Of a DNA stretch of 64,000 bases, positions 1-10,802 are shown in pieces. The notes beneath the pieces were generated by a model. That model worked only from the letters and a program-made list of their open reading frames with translations. It had not been told where the DNA came from and did no database searches. The stretch lies in the NCBI GenBank assembly GCA_945643635.1, contig CALZFC010000251.1:2529001-2593000 (forward strand). The letters are read 5' to 3'. A program made the position numbers and the translations under genes. Numbering within the stretch: the stretch's first letter is position 1; every line of letters begins with the position of its first letter. This DNA comes from Allodiplogaster sudhausi (lineage: Eukaryota; Nematoda; Chromadorea; Rhabditida; Diplogasteridae).

Positions 1-124
1 TCTCGTGCATCTTCTGGCGTTTCGCGTATGGACGGGTCTTGTAGAACCCGTCCCTCTTCAGCTGTTGTTGAACTTGTCGCAGATGCACTTCTAGACACGC
101 GCTGTTTCGGCCGACGAAGGTAGA
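1..124 (-). CDS. Possible mitochondrial ribosomal protein bS21m exon (partial)
   Basis: On the minus strand a strong acceptor (TTTTTTCTCTCAG) opens an exon at 124 that stays open to the window edge, about 41 codons. The peptide has a basic C-terminal half (LKRDGFYKTRPYAKRQKM) that resembles the conserved 'RREG...RxRYYEKPxxKRQ' segment of metazoan mitochondrial S21 proteins. That protein is a small-subunit mitoribosome component. No start codon lies upstream before the neighbouring gene ends at 174, so an upstream exon would have to lie elsewhere, or the exon belongs to the neighbour as an alternative end. The family call rests on eye alignment of a short stretch only. Confidence 0.32.
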
Positions 125-173
125 CTGAGAGAAAAAAGTTGGAATAATGTAGTTCCTATTCTCGAACTAGGTT

Positions 174-1772
174 TTAGGCAGCTTTGGTGAAGGGCTGGAA
201 GAGGTTCCAGACGAACGCTCTGGTCTCACCATTGGACGGGGCATTCTGACTGGAAATAGATAGAGGGGACCTTATGATAACAAATTTTTACCCATTTTTA
301 CGCCTATAACTAAGTTTGGCAAAAAATGTACTGTTGCAGAATGATAGATAAGTGGCAATAAATGAAGATCTAACATGTTGGAATGGCGGAGTAGATATCT
401 TCCGCTTCACGTAGCACCTCTCCTCTTTCGTCGCGCTCAGTCTGAAATCGACGTCGCTCACCAATCGTTCCAGCATTTCCTTGCCTCTAATGTCGACGAG
501 AACGTCTTCTAGTGCAGAGTTCTTCAGCTTCTCATTCAGCGGGAAGCCAGTCGCCGACGCTAAAATAAGGTAAGAAATTTACAAAATCGGCGATATTTGA
601 TCAAAATAAGTCATGTAAATTAAGATAAAATTAGTCTTTTAAAACTGAGGAAGCTAAAAACATAACCAAACCTTCTACTCGAGCTGCACGAGCAGAAACA
701 GCGGAAGAAGGAGTCGAGGAAGGCAGGAAAGAGGCTTGAGAGCTGTCCGGCTTCTTCATCGACGAGTCTGAAAGATGCAAAATATTATCTATGCTTGGAA
801 GATTAACTTCGGGGATACTGTAGATTACTGTAGACAAAAATTAGGACCAAATATTCTGACCAAGGCTTTTCTTTTTAGTTTATTTTTAAAATAAGGATCC
901 GAAATGTAGAGGAAAGCAATGTAGTTACCGTATCCAAGTGTGCTTGCCGTTCTCTTCCGTTGCGACACCAGCTCCTCTTCCTTAATCGTTCTTGAATCTT
1001 GAGGAGGCGAAAGATCATCCAAGTGGAGTGGTTCCGTTGCTGAAAAAAATCTGAATAAAATAGTACTCAAAATCATTATTTTAAGAACGACGCCTAACAG
1101 TTTTATTTTTCTTTTTTTCACGATTGGTGTACTTGAAAAGAAGTTATAAACAATAAATGTTATCTAGCCTGCTGCTATTGATCGGATGCGATCTGTCCAT
1201 GAGTAGGGCTTCTGATGCGGTGGCGTTGCTTCAAGGCCTTCTGTAAACAAAGTTATATATATCCCTTTAATCGTGTGTAAAATTTCGTCAAATTATTAGT
1301 GCGAAAAAAATTAATATCTGTGGTTAACTTAAAAAAAAATCACCAGCACTTGTCATCTTCGTATCGCATTGCGGAATGTAGCCGTCATCGTCCACTTCTT
1401 GATCTGGAGCTGCGAGATGCTCTTCGTGTGCGCCAACCTCGAGATAAGTATCGTTGCTCTGCAAAATAAAACAAAATATGTCACAAACTATAGGGTCGCC
1501 TGAATAATATCTCTGAACTGAACTATCACCGTGATAACTACATGTAGCGACCTAGTCACAACTGCAGTGTAGGTCCTGTCATCGTAGAGCTGGCCACTCG
1601 CTTTCACCGGACCAGCAAAAGTCTCCTGACTCACGAAGACACTGTCGTAGCCATGAGCAGAGTGAGAAAGAGCAAAGGCAACGACGTCTTCTTGCGTGCG
1701 CACTGTTGTAACATGCCCACGAAAAACCTCTGCAGTCTGACTGCCGTCTCGCAGCACAACGATCAGAAGCAT
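174..1772 (-). CDS. Seven-exon gene, 280-aa protein of unknown function
   Basis: Exons (minus) are 1772-1542, 1458-1344, 1240-1169, 1039-929, 767-672, 559-418 and 249-174. Every phase agrees, giving 843 nt (280 codons plus TAA) with no internal stop. The ATG directly follows a TTATTTCAG acceptor, which suggests trans-splicing of a leader or an upstream exon. Intron 3 uses a GC donor (AG|GCTAG) at 1168; the other donors are GT. The product starts with a short hydrophobic stretch (MLLIVVL), continues as a compact globular-looking N-terminal third, and then becomes acidic and Ser/Pro-rich with basic patches. It ends in RAFVWNLFQPFTKAA. I recognise no domain. It lies 247 bp downstream of the CACTA-like transposase gene on the same strand, so it may be a second gene of that element, an operon partner, or an unrelated host gene. 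Confidence 0.68.
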
Positions 1773-2019
1773 CTGAAATAACAATCTTTCGTTAAATTGT
1801 TTTGCATTTTGTTTGATTTGTAAAAAATGATGCTGAATCTATGTTTAAAATAGTCGTACAATGCTGTATTTGTATTCATTGACGCTCAACCAATATATTT
1901 AAAAATCAATAGTATTTTCGTTATTTCTATGATGTCGCACCAAGAATACAAATACAAGCAAATATTTTATTGGCCTCAAAAATGAATCCAAAATGGTAAA
2001 TAGTATAAAAAAAAGCTCA

Positions 2020-4791
2020 CTAATGATGAGTAAGGGCGCAACGCGGGATAACGAAGTAATCTGCACCCTCCGCGTACCCGTCGAGCGGAAGTGGATGTAG
2101 AAGATCCCCAAAGTCGATGATGGCAGCGTCGGCAGTGATGCGGAATTGGAGAGCTCTTCGGTCGCTGTTCTCGGTTGGTGCAGACGACAATCTTACTGCA
2201 AGCCGCCATTCCGATCCAACAAGTACGATGCTCTCGATTCGGGCAAGTAGCAGGTTCGATGCATGGTGAGGTAGGATTGCCATGTCGCCACTCCTGTATC
2301 TGGTTCCGAAGTGCTCGATCCACTTTGAGACGGTCAGGGAATCGCTCCCGGCAAAGAGTGTCGACAGGACTGGCGTGAAGGAAGAGTGATGGACGTACGT
2401 TGCGGCTCCGACAACTGTGTCAGAGACCCGCTCCTGTCGCTTGTTCCACTGACTCCGCTGTATCTGGGCGGCCATAGTGAGCGGAACGTTGTTGAAGTTC
2501 CGCGTCACGTATGACCGCCGCTTGACAGCGGCGTGCAGTTGTTCAAACGGGAGGGTCGAGAGGAGTGAGGGCGGTCCGAGAGTACGAGCGGAGCACGCGT
2601 AGTGGATGAGCACGTGTGTCTTAAACGTCGGACGCGAAGGAGTCGCCTTGGCAGAGTTGACAGGGGGGATGTCTTGGGCAACTGATTCGTACGCCAGCTT
2701 CACGTACTCCTCGCTCAAAGTCTCTATTCTGTCGCAGTCCTGCTGAGTCAGCCAAAGTGACTGGACGAGCATGATGAGGTCGTGGAAAGTGGCGAAGAGC
2801 CTCCGAATGGTGTCCTCCTTGACCTCTGAGAGTGGGTAGAGGAAGGGCAGCAAGCGCAGAAGGAGTCGGACTTGGCAGGCCTTCTGTGACCCCGAAGGCT
2901 TGCCGAAGGCGATGTTCGGCGGGAGTTCGCCGGGCCGATTGGGGTTGTCGTTGGGACCAAAGGCGAAGGCGTCGATGCGCTTGTTGATCTCGTCAATCGT
3001 GCGGCCTGCTCGGACGAGGGCTCGGATGTAGATGCCAACGAGCCGCTTCCCTTCTCCTTCGTACACCTGAAAGGCTGCCAGGATAATAGTATAACTTTTT
3101 TATTAATAAGAAATTAACGTCGTGAGCCACGTCAACGTGCGGATCCGCCGAGACGTGGTAGAGTGCGATTCGATTGAGCGGGGAGTCGCCAATGTATCCC
3201 TCGCGGTCCGGCTGAGCCGTCCGATACCTAAAATGTAAAGAGTGTTGTACGGTAGTCTCGGCGTACTATTTGAATGTTATCATGAACAAACCATTGCATT
3301 CCACGCAGCGTGCACTGCGCTTCATTGAATACGCTCCCGAAAATCGTCACCGGCGTCGTGCAGATCCGGCAGTGGAAGCCGTTCGAGAAGCAAGCCTAAA
3401 TATGTGGTTTGAAAGGATTACTGAGTATTGCAAGCTCCTTATCACCTTGATCTGTCTCGCTTCATTGTGCCCAAGGTTATCGGCCGCAAATGGGAGCAGA
3501 TAAGGATGGAACTTGGTGAGCTTGCCTTTCCACTTGACTTCAATCCCAGACTCGTGCAGTTCGTTGATCTCGAACTAAATAAGCGAATTGACATCGTTCC
3601 CAGCACTTTTGTGCCCGGTCATTTCTACATAATGTAACAAACATACCTTGAACTGCTCCAATAGTGGTCGAAAAGACATGGCCTTGTTGTCGTGGGCGTT
3701 CGCAACGGCGTAGAGGTATCTGAACGAATCAAGATCCCTCTGCAAATGTCCCCTTGCACTCACTTGAACCGCTGAGACGAGGACACGCATGACGGCAGGC
3801 CAGCGAGAGAGAAGTACATGCACGTCACTGCCTGCACAGCCTGGTGCAGGTTGTTGGCTGGTGCCACGTCGTCCCAGACGAGAGGCAGCAGCTGCTTGTT
3901 TGCAGCATGTGCTGCTGCCTCCCGATGCCTCTCGCCGTCCAATGGCGATTCGAGCACGGATGGCGAGTCGGCTGGCTTGAGCCGGAGCAACCGCTGGACA
4001 TCGACGTGGTCCAAGGCGGAGGACAGTGACTGGCGCAGGCTGCAGACATAGAGTCTGCACTCTTTGTCCACTCTGGACACCGTGCCATCTCTGCGCCTGA
4101 TGACGTCTGTGTAGCTGCCCATCCTCAGCTCGCTCGGCGGGACGTACCCGCTCGTCTCGCCGAGCGAGCTGAGGATGGGCAGAGTCCTTCTCCTTCCAGC
4201 GGCTGTTCGCAGTTTCTTCACTTGTTGGAGGCCGGTTCGGAGAGCTCTCTTGCTTGCACTATGACATCGCAGAGCATCTCGACAACGCCATCGACGTCGC
4301 ACTCTCGAATCGTCGGAGCTGCCGCCAAGGAGAGAATGAAGGCCGCCACTCTATCTGCCAACGAATCCTCCGCTCCACCGTCTTCTTCATCAGAAGAAGG
4401 CACACGTGAGTTCTCCTCGCAACTGTCGTCCTCTGCCCTGCCTACTTCATCCAACACCTCGTCCTCATCCACTTCCATGGCCTCTTCCACGTTGTCAACA
4501 TCCAGAAAGTTGTCATTGTCCGAGTCGTGGTTGTTAGGTGGAGGAGCTAAAGTGGTGATTTATATTGATTGCTGCATTTTCGACACCACAATTCGAACCA
4601 GCGGAATGGAAGTTTTGCCGATGGCGAAGAAGGTTGTCACGCCTCGTGAATGGTTCTAGATCTGTGCACTCGAAGCACCGGTAGACTAAATGACGTACGC
4701 CCCAATGCTCATCATTAAAGTGGCTTCGAAGATCCTCGTCACGGGTGGAGGAGAAGTCGCAATCTTCTACGTCACAACGCATCCTGTTCAT
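2020..4791 (-). CDS. CACTA/EnSpm-like (Tnp2-type) transposase gene with N-terminal C2H2 fingers
   Basis: Read on the minus strand from about 4791 to the stop at 2020. The first exon has C2H2-like cysteine/histidine pairs (CDVEDCDF...H...H and CFECTD...H...H). It is followed by an acidic segment (about 4530-4230, rich in Glu/Asp) and a Leu-rich DHVDVQRLLRL region. Then come short exons with landmarks of metazoan CACTA-like transposases: 'PFAADNLGHNEARQIK' (about 3570-3452), 'FSNGFHCRICTTP' (about 3398-3290) and 'LYHVSADPHVDVAHD' (about 3226-3115, the PDxMHD-type block). The 3066-2020 exon ends with 'HVLIHYACSARTLGPPSLLS...LPFEQLHAAVK', the family's 'FLxHYP...GP...RFExKHxxxK' block. Coding DNA is GC-rich with AT-rich introns. 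Frames change near 4220 and 3760, and I could not assign clean splice junctions there, so it may be damaged. No terminal inverted repeats were identified. It could be a domesticated gene. Confidence 0.66.
4117..4180. repeat. Perfect 23-bp inverted repeat inside transposase coding region
   Basis: Arms 4117-4139 and 4158-4180 are exact reverse complements separated by 18 nt. The hairpin lies within the open frame of the transposase gene, where it encodes the stretch around SSLGETSGYVPPSELRMG on the minus strand. Either a template-switch event or a functional hairpin could explain it. Confidence 0.9.
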
Positions 4792-4799
4792 GACTATAT

Positions 4800-5735
4800 T
4801 TGTTTGTTTTTAATACTAATTTCCATTTATTTAACTCAATTACTACTGCGTTTCTCGAACCTTGGCGATGAATACATACAATTAATTCAAATACTTTCAA
4901 CTTTTTCTTGAATTGAATTTATTTCCTTCCCATAAAAATAACTTTGAGCAAGTTTAGAACTCAGAATTAAGAAAAATTCCCTCCAAGATAAACAGAAATC
5001 ATAGCGGGAGAGCTTCTGATGCCACTATGGTCTCATTACTTCGGTCACTAAAAGTATATTGTAAAACTACAAAAAAGGAGCAAAACCACGGTTCATAAAC
5101 AGAACACAATTTGTGTTCAAATGTATTCATATATAAAAAAATCATACATATAGTAAAAATGTCTAAGACTTCTAACAAACTCAAAATTAAAAGTAAGACT
5201 AGTTTAGTACTCTTAAAACAATATTAATTTGATCAAAGAGGAATAAAAAAAACACAAACATGATTCCGTACCTTTTAGGTCTGTCGTCCACTTGTTGCGT
5301 GACGCGGCTGAAGAAATGACAGTTTACTCCTGAAAGTAAACAATGATTACCAAAATCTATTTTTAAAAACGAAATTAAAAACCATTCAACTTCAGGTGCC
5401 TTAATCTTTTTCGATTATGAAACACTGGGGCTTGGAATTCTGTTAAATATCTGGATCAACTCACTCGAAAACACTAGATTAAATGGTTTTAGTGCAAAGT
5501 TATCGGCGCGAATTAGAATATGATAAAATTAGACTATTAGTTTTAGACTACCGGCCGCAGGTCAAGCTATGCATCATCGCATAAAACAGGCTGCGCCGCT
5601 ACAGTATGCATTCCGTAACCTGACACTACTTCCAACTTCCAACTATCTTCCATAAAATATAGCATTTGAAATAACAATCTATGTCTGCAACATTCGTCGA
5701 AAAAACAGTAACTGTTTGCTATGGAGTTTTCACAG
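4800..5735. other. AT-rich stretch without a supportable gene
   Basis: No ORF with family resemblance and no convincing exon was seen on either strand. The stretch is AT-rich and lies between the start of the transposase gene and the OSCP remnant. A short G-poor segment near 5240-5340 has acceptor- and donor-like sites but no coding signal I trust. Confidence 0.5.
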
Positions 5736-5750
5736 CTATCACAGACAGCC

Positions 5751-5878
5751 ACAAGGACCTCACCGCATCCTCAAGGAGAGTCCCAAGTTCAAGGTGAGCG
5801 CGTGAGCTTGAGTAATCTCAAGCTCACGCGCTCACCTTGAACTTGGGACTCTCCTTGAGGATGCGGTGAGGTCCTTGT
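5751..5878. repeat. Perfect palindrome, 62-bp arms with 4-nt loop
   Basis: Arms 5751-5812 and 5817-5878 are exact reverse complements around a TAAT loop. The right arm contains the end of the OSCP exon and its donor site, and the left arm is the mirrored copy. The exact identity implies a very recent inverted duplication or an assembly/sequencing fold-back artefact. Confidence 0.92.
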
Positions 5879-6259
5879 CGACCGCCTCGAGCTTGTTCTG
5901 CTTGTGCGCCGCCGAGTAGAGCGCTGCCGCGTAGCGACCCTCGACTCCGTGAGTCTGGAAATGGGATATTTAACTAACTTTGGGAATTTACAAAAAAAAT
6001 TGCAAAATTAAACACTTAAAGTTGAAGAAAGGAAGATTAGACAACTTTGAGAGCGGATACGAATTGAGTACAGCTTTAACTGTTGAAAGAGTACTATCTG
6101 GTTATCTCCTTACTTCGTATCGTATTTTAACCATTATACTGTAATGTGCATGCCACTTTCTGTGACCGTGGATAAAGTAATAAAACAAAATTACTTATAA
6201 AAAAGGAAAACCTGAATCGGCGTCTTAATGAGCTGGCCGGCGTGAGCGACCGAGCTGGT
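5836..6259 (-). pseudogene. ATP synthase OSCP subunit (ATP5PO-like), 5' fragment, frameshifted
   Basis: Two minus-strand exons are recognisable. The 6259-6212 piece encodes SVAHAGQLIKTPIQ and ends at a GT donor. The 5954-5836 exon, after a TTTCCAG acceptor, encodes [20 protein letters not shown] followed by KLEAVDKDL, then in another frame [10 protein letters not shown] before a GTGAGC donor. This is the mature N-terminus of the oligomycin-sensitivity-conferring protein, the F1Fo stator subunit of the inner mitochondrial membrane. A stop lies immediately upstream of the first piece, there is a frameshift after DKDL, and no downstream exons were found, so this looks like a relic. The frameshift sits inside the right arm of the palindrome at 5751-5878. 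Confidence 0.75.
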
Positions 6260-6891
6260 CTATAGCATGCACGAGGCTATTCTTACCGCTAAAAAAGGGT
6301 AAAATCGCTACCAAATAAACCTAATGTTATTCTATCACTTCAGTCACGTAATTCATAAAAATTAGCAAAGCCAACTATGAAAAATTAAGAATATTGCGGA
6401 GATATATTTAAAAAAAAACACAAGCTGAGAAAAGCTTGTCAAAAATGCAATTCAAAATTCGCGCTCGCGTGCTCGCCTGCGCATCAACTCATTTGCGTTG
6501 CGCGATACTCAGTCTGAGAGTGCTCTGCTCTCATACGAGTTTGGACGCGTTTTCTTATTCCTTTTTTGTTTTTCGTTGTTGCGCTTAATAAAAAGCATTT
6601 TAATGTAATTATTCAATGTTATTGATATCATAAGCTACTTTTAGTTATGACATTGTGGGAGCCGTCGGAGAGCGCCTTCGCCGGCGTCACGGGACGCGAG
6701 GGCCTACATCTGGGTTTGTTTGTGATTGAATGTGTTGGTTTTTATTCTTTTTTTTGCTAATTCAATTTACACTGTTCGGGGCTATGCCCCTGAGTTCTCA
6801 AATTATTGCCCTTGTCCGCTTTGTATGATCTTATAACACTTGAATTTGGTAGAAAAAAAGTCCTCTTTATCACTTTGATCGGCATTTTTTT

Positions 6892-7000
6892 ATGGAGATC
6901 AGCGTGAAGTCCGAGCGCACCGTGGCGCTTGATGGACTGGATGGTGGCCGCCGCGAGGGCATCCCGCCAACGAGCAGTGACTCGTCTTCGCGGGTTTGTC
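6892..7000 (+). pseudogene. Ubiquitin N-terminal exon remnant
   Basis: The exon begins ATGGAGATCAGCGTGAAG, close to the ubiquitin start (MQIFVK), and ends with an EGIPP coding block and a CTCGTCTTCGCGGG end that match codons for EGIPPDQQRLIFAG. The middle is rearranged and out of frame. A possible further ubiquitin-like scrap (GTGGGAGCCGTCGGA) lies near 6657. The intron that follows has a close copy at about 7600-7840, so this is one unit of a tandem duplication. Confidence 0.6.
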
Positions 7001-7460
7001 TTGACTTTCTTTTCTATTGGATATACCTGGCAGAGATCAGGGTACTCGCAATGGTGCGCTGTTCATTTGCGTATACTAGAAATATGGGTTTTCTGCTTTA
7101 GATTTCTTCAATTTATTTTTTTTTCAAAGACATTAATGTACAAATGCGAAACTGTTGTATTCCTTTTTTTCAAGATCGGGTGAGGTAGTGTTGCCAAAAA
7201 ATTTTAAAAGGCACATTCAGCCGTGGAAATTGGTAGAAATTTTGTGATGTTCCCTTGAAAGTATAAATCTCGGAGGGGTTCTTTCTCTCCTCGCCTTCAT
7301 TACGAAAGTATAAGCTGCATAAAGAAATATGGAATTTTAGTTTATAGTCGTTGTTTAAACGTAATTGAATGAGTATTGATTGACTTTTTATATTCAAGCA
7401 GCTGGAGGATGGCCCAATTTTGTTCCTTTTGCAGAAGCTCGACTGGAAGTTCACTGAAAG

Positions 7461-7603
7461 ATGCCGCTCGCACGCGACATTCTGCATCCGCACCCGGTTA
7501 AGGAGCGCGAGAGCTGCAAGCTCAAGCGCCTCGTCCAGCACCCGAACTCCTTCTTCATGGACTTCAAGTGCCCCGGCTGCTACAAGATCACCACCGTCTT
7601 CAG
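7461..7603 (+). CDS. 40S ribosomal protein eS27, first coding exon (partial)
   Basis: After a TTTTGCAG acceptor (exon from 7435) a 26-nt leader precedes ATG at 7461. The exon encodes [20 protein letters not shown], then [27 protein letters not shown], and splits the next serine codon at an AG|GT donor. It contains the first CxxC of the eS27 zinc ribbon; the second pair would be in the next exon. eS27 is a small-subunit ribosomal protein. I found no continuation exon before the ubiquitin fragment downstream. It sits between two copies of a ubiquitin intron, so it is either an intact gene whose remaining exons I cannot see or a fragment captured during rearrangement. Confidence 0.7.
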
Positions 7604-7841
7604 GTTCATAGCCAGCCCATTTAAATGGACAGTTTGTCAACCGGCTGCTTTTTTTCTTTTCGTTTTTTTCAGCCGAGGAAATTGGTGGACATTTTTGAGT
7701 TCTCTTAAAAGTTAACATATCGGATGGGTATTTCACTCCTCGCCTTCATTACGAAGGTATAGGCTGCTTAAAGAAAATATGGGATTTTAATGCTATAAAC
7801 TGTTAATGTAATTGAACAGTTATTGATTGGCTTCTTACAGG

Positions 7842-7980
7842 CAAGCAGCTGGAGGAAGGCCGCACTATGGCGGACTACAACATCCGGAAGGAATCGACCC
7901 TCCACCTGGTTCTCCGTCTTCGCGGTGGGATGCAGATCTTCGTGAAGACGCTCTCCGGCAAGACCAGCTGCGACCTCTCC
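7842..7980 (+). pseudogene. Polyubiquitin fragment (C-terminus of one unit joined to start of next)
   Basis: After a CTTACAG acceptor the frame reads [16 protein letters not shown], then [13 protein letters not shown], and directly [12 protein letters not shown], the head-to-tail junction of polyubiquitin. It then loses homology at about 7968 and runs into a long CT microsatellite. Substitutions (M for L/S, R for Q, S for T) are unusual for ubiquitin, one of the most conserved proteins known, and support decay. A partial copy of the exon start (AGCAGCTGGAGGATGGCC) lies at about 7397-7414. Confidence 0.72.
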
Positions 7981-7989
7981 ACTCCTTCC

Positions 7990-8016
7990 CCGCCGCCACC
8001 TTCCCTCTCTCCCTCC

Positions 8017-8065
<49 letters not shown>

Positions 8066-8085
8066 TCCGTCCTTCTCTCGCTCCC
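7990..8085. repeat. CT-rich microsatellite
   Basis: A pyrimidine run on the plus strand (CCCTCT and CTCTCT units) directly abuts the broken end of the polyubiquitin fragment. It creates spurious Ser/Leu-Pro or Arg-Glu ORFs on both strands. Confidence 0.9.
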
Positions 8086-8505
8086 TCGCGTCTCATAATG
8101 TAGTGGCCCGGTCTAGATTGTTATATGCCCGTGTATATTACTGTAGATTTATTTAATGTAATAAATTTGCTATAAGTAAGTTGGATGTGCTTATAATGCA
8201 TTTTATCGGCTTCTGAATGAAAGGAAAATAAGATGAAGGGGCAGAAAGGGTGGGTGAAAGAAAAACAGCATGGAATAGCTGGAGGGTAGCAGAGAAGGAA
8301 GGGGGGGGGTGGGTAGCGACCCCGCCGCCAGGCCGGGTCGGCCGGCAAAGTTCCCTTTCCTGATACTCGCTCGCCGCACTTATCAGTGCATGCAAAAAGA
8401 ACTCAGCTTAGTAATAGGAAAACGAACTTTGTAATGCGGGAGGAAATTGGTCACTTCAAAGTGCGTTTTCCTAGTGCGGGCAAACCGAACTTCCTAAGCT
8501 GTGTG

Positions 8506-9668
8506 CAGAGATGTCAACGGGCCCTCGGCCCGGCCCGGCCCGTACATTTCCGGGCCTTAGAATTTTGGGCCCGGCCCGATTTTCAAAAAAATTATGGTAT
8601 CAAGGCACCGAAATCACTTAATCTATGTTTTGCTGTAATCATTAATTTGCTTGATACTGGAGCGGTTTATTTAGCAAATTGGAGTTAATAAAAATAATTC
8701 AAGTTCATTGAACAACAAATGAGATCGAATCTCAAACAAAAGTGTAACAAAAGAATATCAGTGAGTGACATTCAACGCATTTTCAAATTTCAGCAGAAAA
8801 CGGACGACGAGAGAATTAAAGACAGATTCGGCGCCAATGTTTTCCCGCTTTTCCGGAACCAGATTTCTCAGATCAGAGAAGGAACGCTCAGCTGTTGCCG
8901 TAGAGGCAGGAATGACATAAAGCTGACATACAATGCGAGAGAGAATGGGGAAGTCGGCGGCCCGTTCTTTCCAAGCCAGCAAAGAGTCATCATGAGGGGG
9001 GAAAGACGCAACTAGATAAGAGTCTACTTCAGAGAGTACGTTATCACCGGAAGCATCAAGATCATCGTATTCCGTGCGTGGTAGCTTAGGGGCCTTAGCT
9101 TGCGAAGAAGAAAGAGGGGCACCATCAACGTTTTTTACCAGTTCTTTCAGTTCAAAAATGATCTCTCGTCGTTCTGCATCATTGGCAAGTTTCCTTAGCT
9201 GCCTCCTCTTGGGGTGTAACAGGGTGGCCATCTGATGGTACTTCGTGATGACGCCATCGTTCTCCTTTCGCATCATACACTTGTAAGCGCTGCGCGCAAG
9301 CGCGGACTGCAGATCGGTTTCCGACGTCATAATGAGCGTGTGAAAGCGTTCCTTCAGCTCATGCCACTTCGTCCACACTTCGTAGATCACAGCGGTGTCT
9401 TTCTAAAACGTAAAATAAATCTCTCACTATATGTGGATTTGTATATGTAAAGACGAATTTGAAAGGTGTAGTAAAATGTGTCAACTATATAACCCATATA
9501 AGGCCGTTCCCAATTTTCTCAAATAATCGGGCCCAAACGGGCCCACGGGCCGGCCCAACATTTCGTGGGCCCGGCCCGGCCCGGCCCGGGCCCATGGAAT
9601 GTTGGGCCCGCCGGCCCATCGGGCCGGGCCAGGCCGGGCCGGGCCGGGCCGGGCCGTTGACACCTCTG
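8506..9668 (-). mobile_element. hAT-superfamily DNA transposon, internally deleted
   Basis: The ends are CAGAGATGTCAACGG and its near reverse complement CCGTTGACACCTCTG, typical hAT termini. They are flanked by an 8-bp target duplication GCTGTGTG (8498-8505) and GCTTTGTG (9669-9676), with one mismatch. Subterminal tracts of GGCCC units occur just inside both ends (about 8521-8575 and 9535-9660). The ORF 9390-8758 (minus, 210 aa) carries the hAT C-terminal dimerisation signature, including FPILSRIVCQLYVIPASTAT and AERSFSDLRNLVPEKR. The catalytic N-terminal part is absent, so this copy would depend on another element's transposase. Confidence 0.9.
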
Positions 9669-9679
9669 GCTTTGTGTAG

Positions 9680-10790
9680 TTGCGTTTCCAAGCATCGTCA
9701 CCTTAATTTATTTGATGGCGTTAAATAAATAAGCAAGTGAATAAATGCATGAATAATAGAAAAAAAGAACGGAATTTGCTATTGTTGCATGATTAATATA
9801 AATAAATTTTATAATTTGCTAACTTAATTCGGTGCGATGCAAATTAAGATAAACTACGAAAAATTCGTTAAAAATTAACCAGAGGTTCGCTCCTGCATGT
9901 GATTCTTGTACCATGCAATGACCACTGCCTGTGATGAGTTTTTTTAATAATTTGGTGACTCATATCTTCTTGCTGAAGATAATTTTCAGTGCGATTGTGA
10001 TCATTTATACTTATTGCAACCTGCAAATGTAGTTATACTCTCCCTTATGGTTAGCCGTGGTTTTGATTGGCATCACTCCTATTTACACCATGGCCAAATA
10101 ACAGTTGTGATGTTCAGCCCATCTTTGGTGCACAAAAATGATGGATTCTTTAATGATAGCTTTCGTTTAGTTTATTTCGTGGTCCGCTAAGGGGGGGGGG
10201 TATCTCAGATTGCCGCTGCACTGTAAACACCTCACAATCAGAGGCAACCCACCCTTGATATGGCTGCCAAAACATCCTCCCGAGCTGCCCACACACCCTT
10301 GCGGCTTCTTATTCCTTCCTCCCTCGCTCTCTTCCTCTCCACCACAAGACGCGGAATGTGTTACACGCATGATAATGAGGCCAGAATGACGAGGAAGGGA
10401 GAGGGATGTATATTATGTGATAAATCGTTGAGAAATTCTGCTGATTCACCATGAAAGAAAATACATAGAACAATTGCATTCTAACACAAATTTGTTAGAC
10501 AATTGAAATTACCAACTTCAATTTATGAATTCCATAAAAATTAGCATATTCTTTAGACTCTTTACATACACTATGTTAACAATGTACATACATATATACA
10601 TATGAGCATAGTTTGAATATGCTTGAAAACGGCCATCGTATGTGGTCGTTATATTTTTGTTTTTTTCTCTTATTTTTGTTGCTCTGTGAAGAGGTTCTAT
10701 GAAAAAGTTACCGAGAGCTTAACATCATATCATTTATCGAAACATTGGTGGATAATGATATACAAAGCAAATCGATACTCTCACGAATCA
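9680..10790. other. Noncoding stretch with lectin-gene 3' flank
   Basis: No supportable gene. A G9 run (about 10192-10200) is present. From about 10560 to 10800 the sequence is homologous, in inverted orientation, to the region after lectin gene B (about 19130-19400), so it belongs to the duplicated unit of gene A. Confidence 0.6.
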
Positions 10791-10802
10791 ATCGTCCGAC
10801 TC

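Noticed and set aside
3789..4302. Several overlapping plus- and minus-strand ORFs of 60-180 codons
   Set aside because: GC-rich coding DNA of the minus-strand transposase gene opens shadow frames; only the minus frames connect to family motifs.
7827..8156. ORF joining ubiquitin to a Ser/Leu/Pro-rich tail
   Set aside because: The tail is a CT microsatellite read in frame after ubiquitin homology ends.
9459..9728. Pro/Gly/Arg/Ala-rich ORFs on both strands
   Set aside because: They are translations of the GGCCC subterminal tract of the hAT element in every frame.
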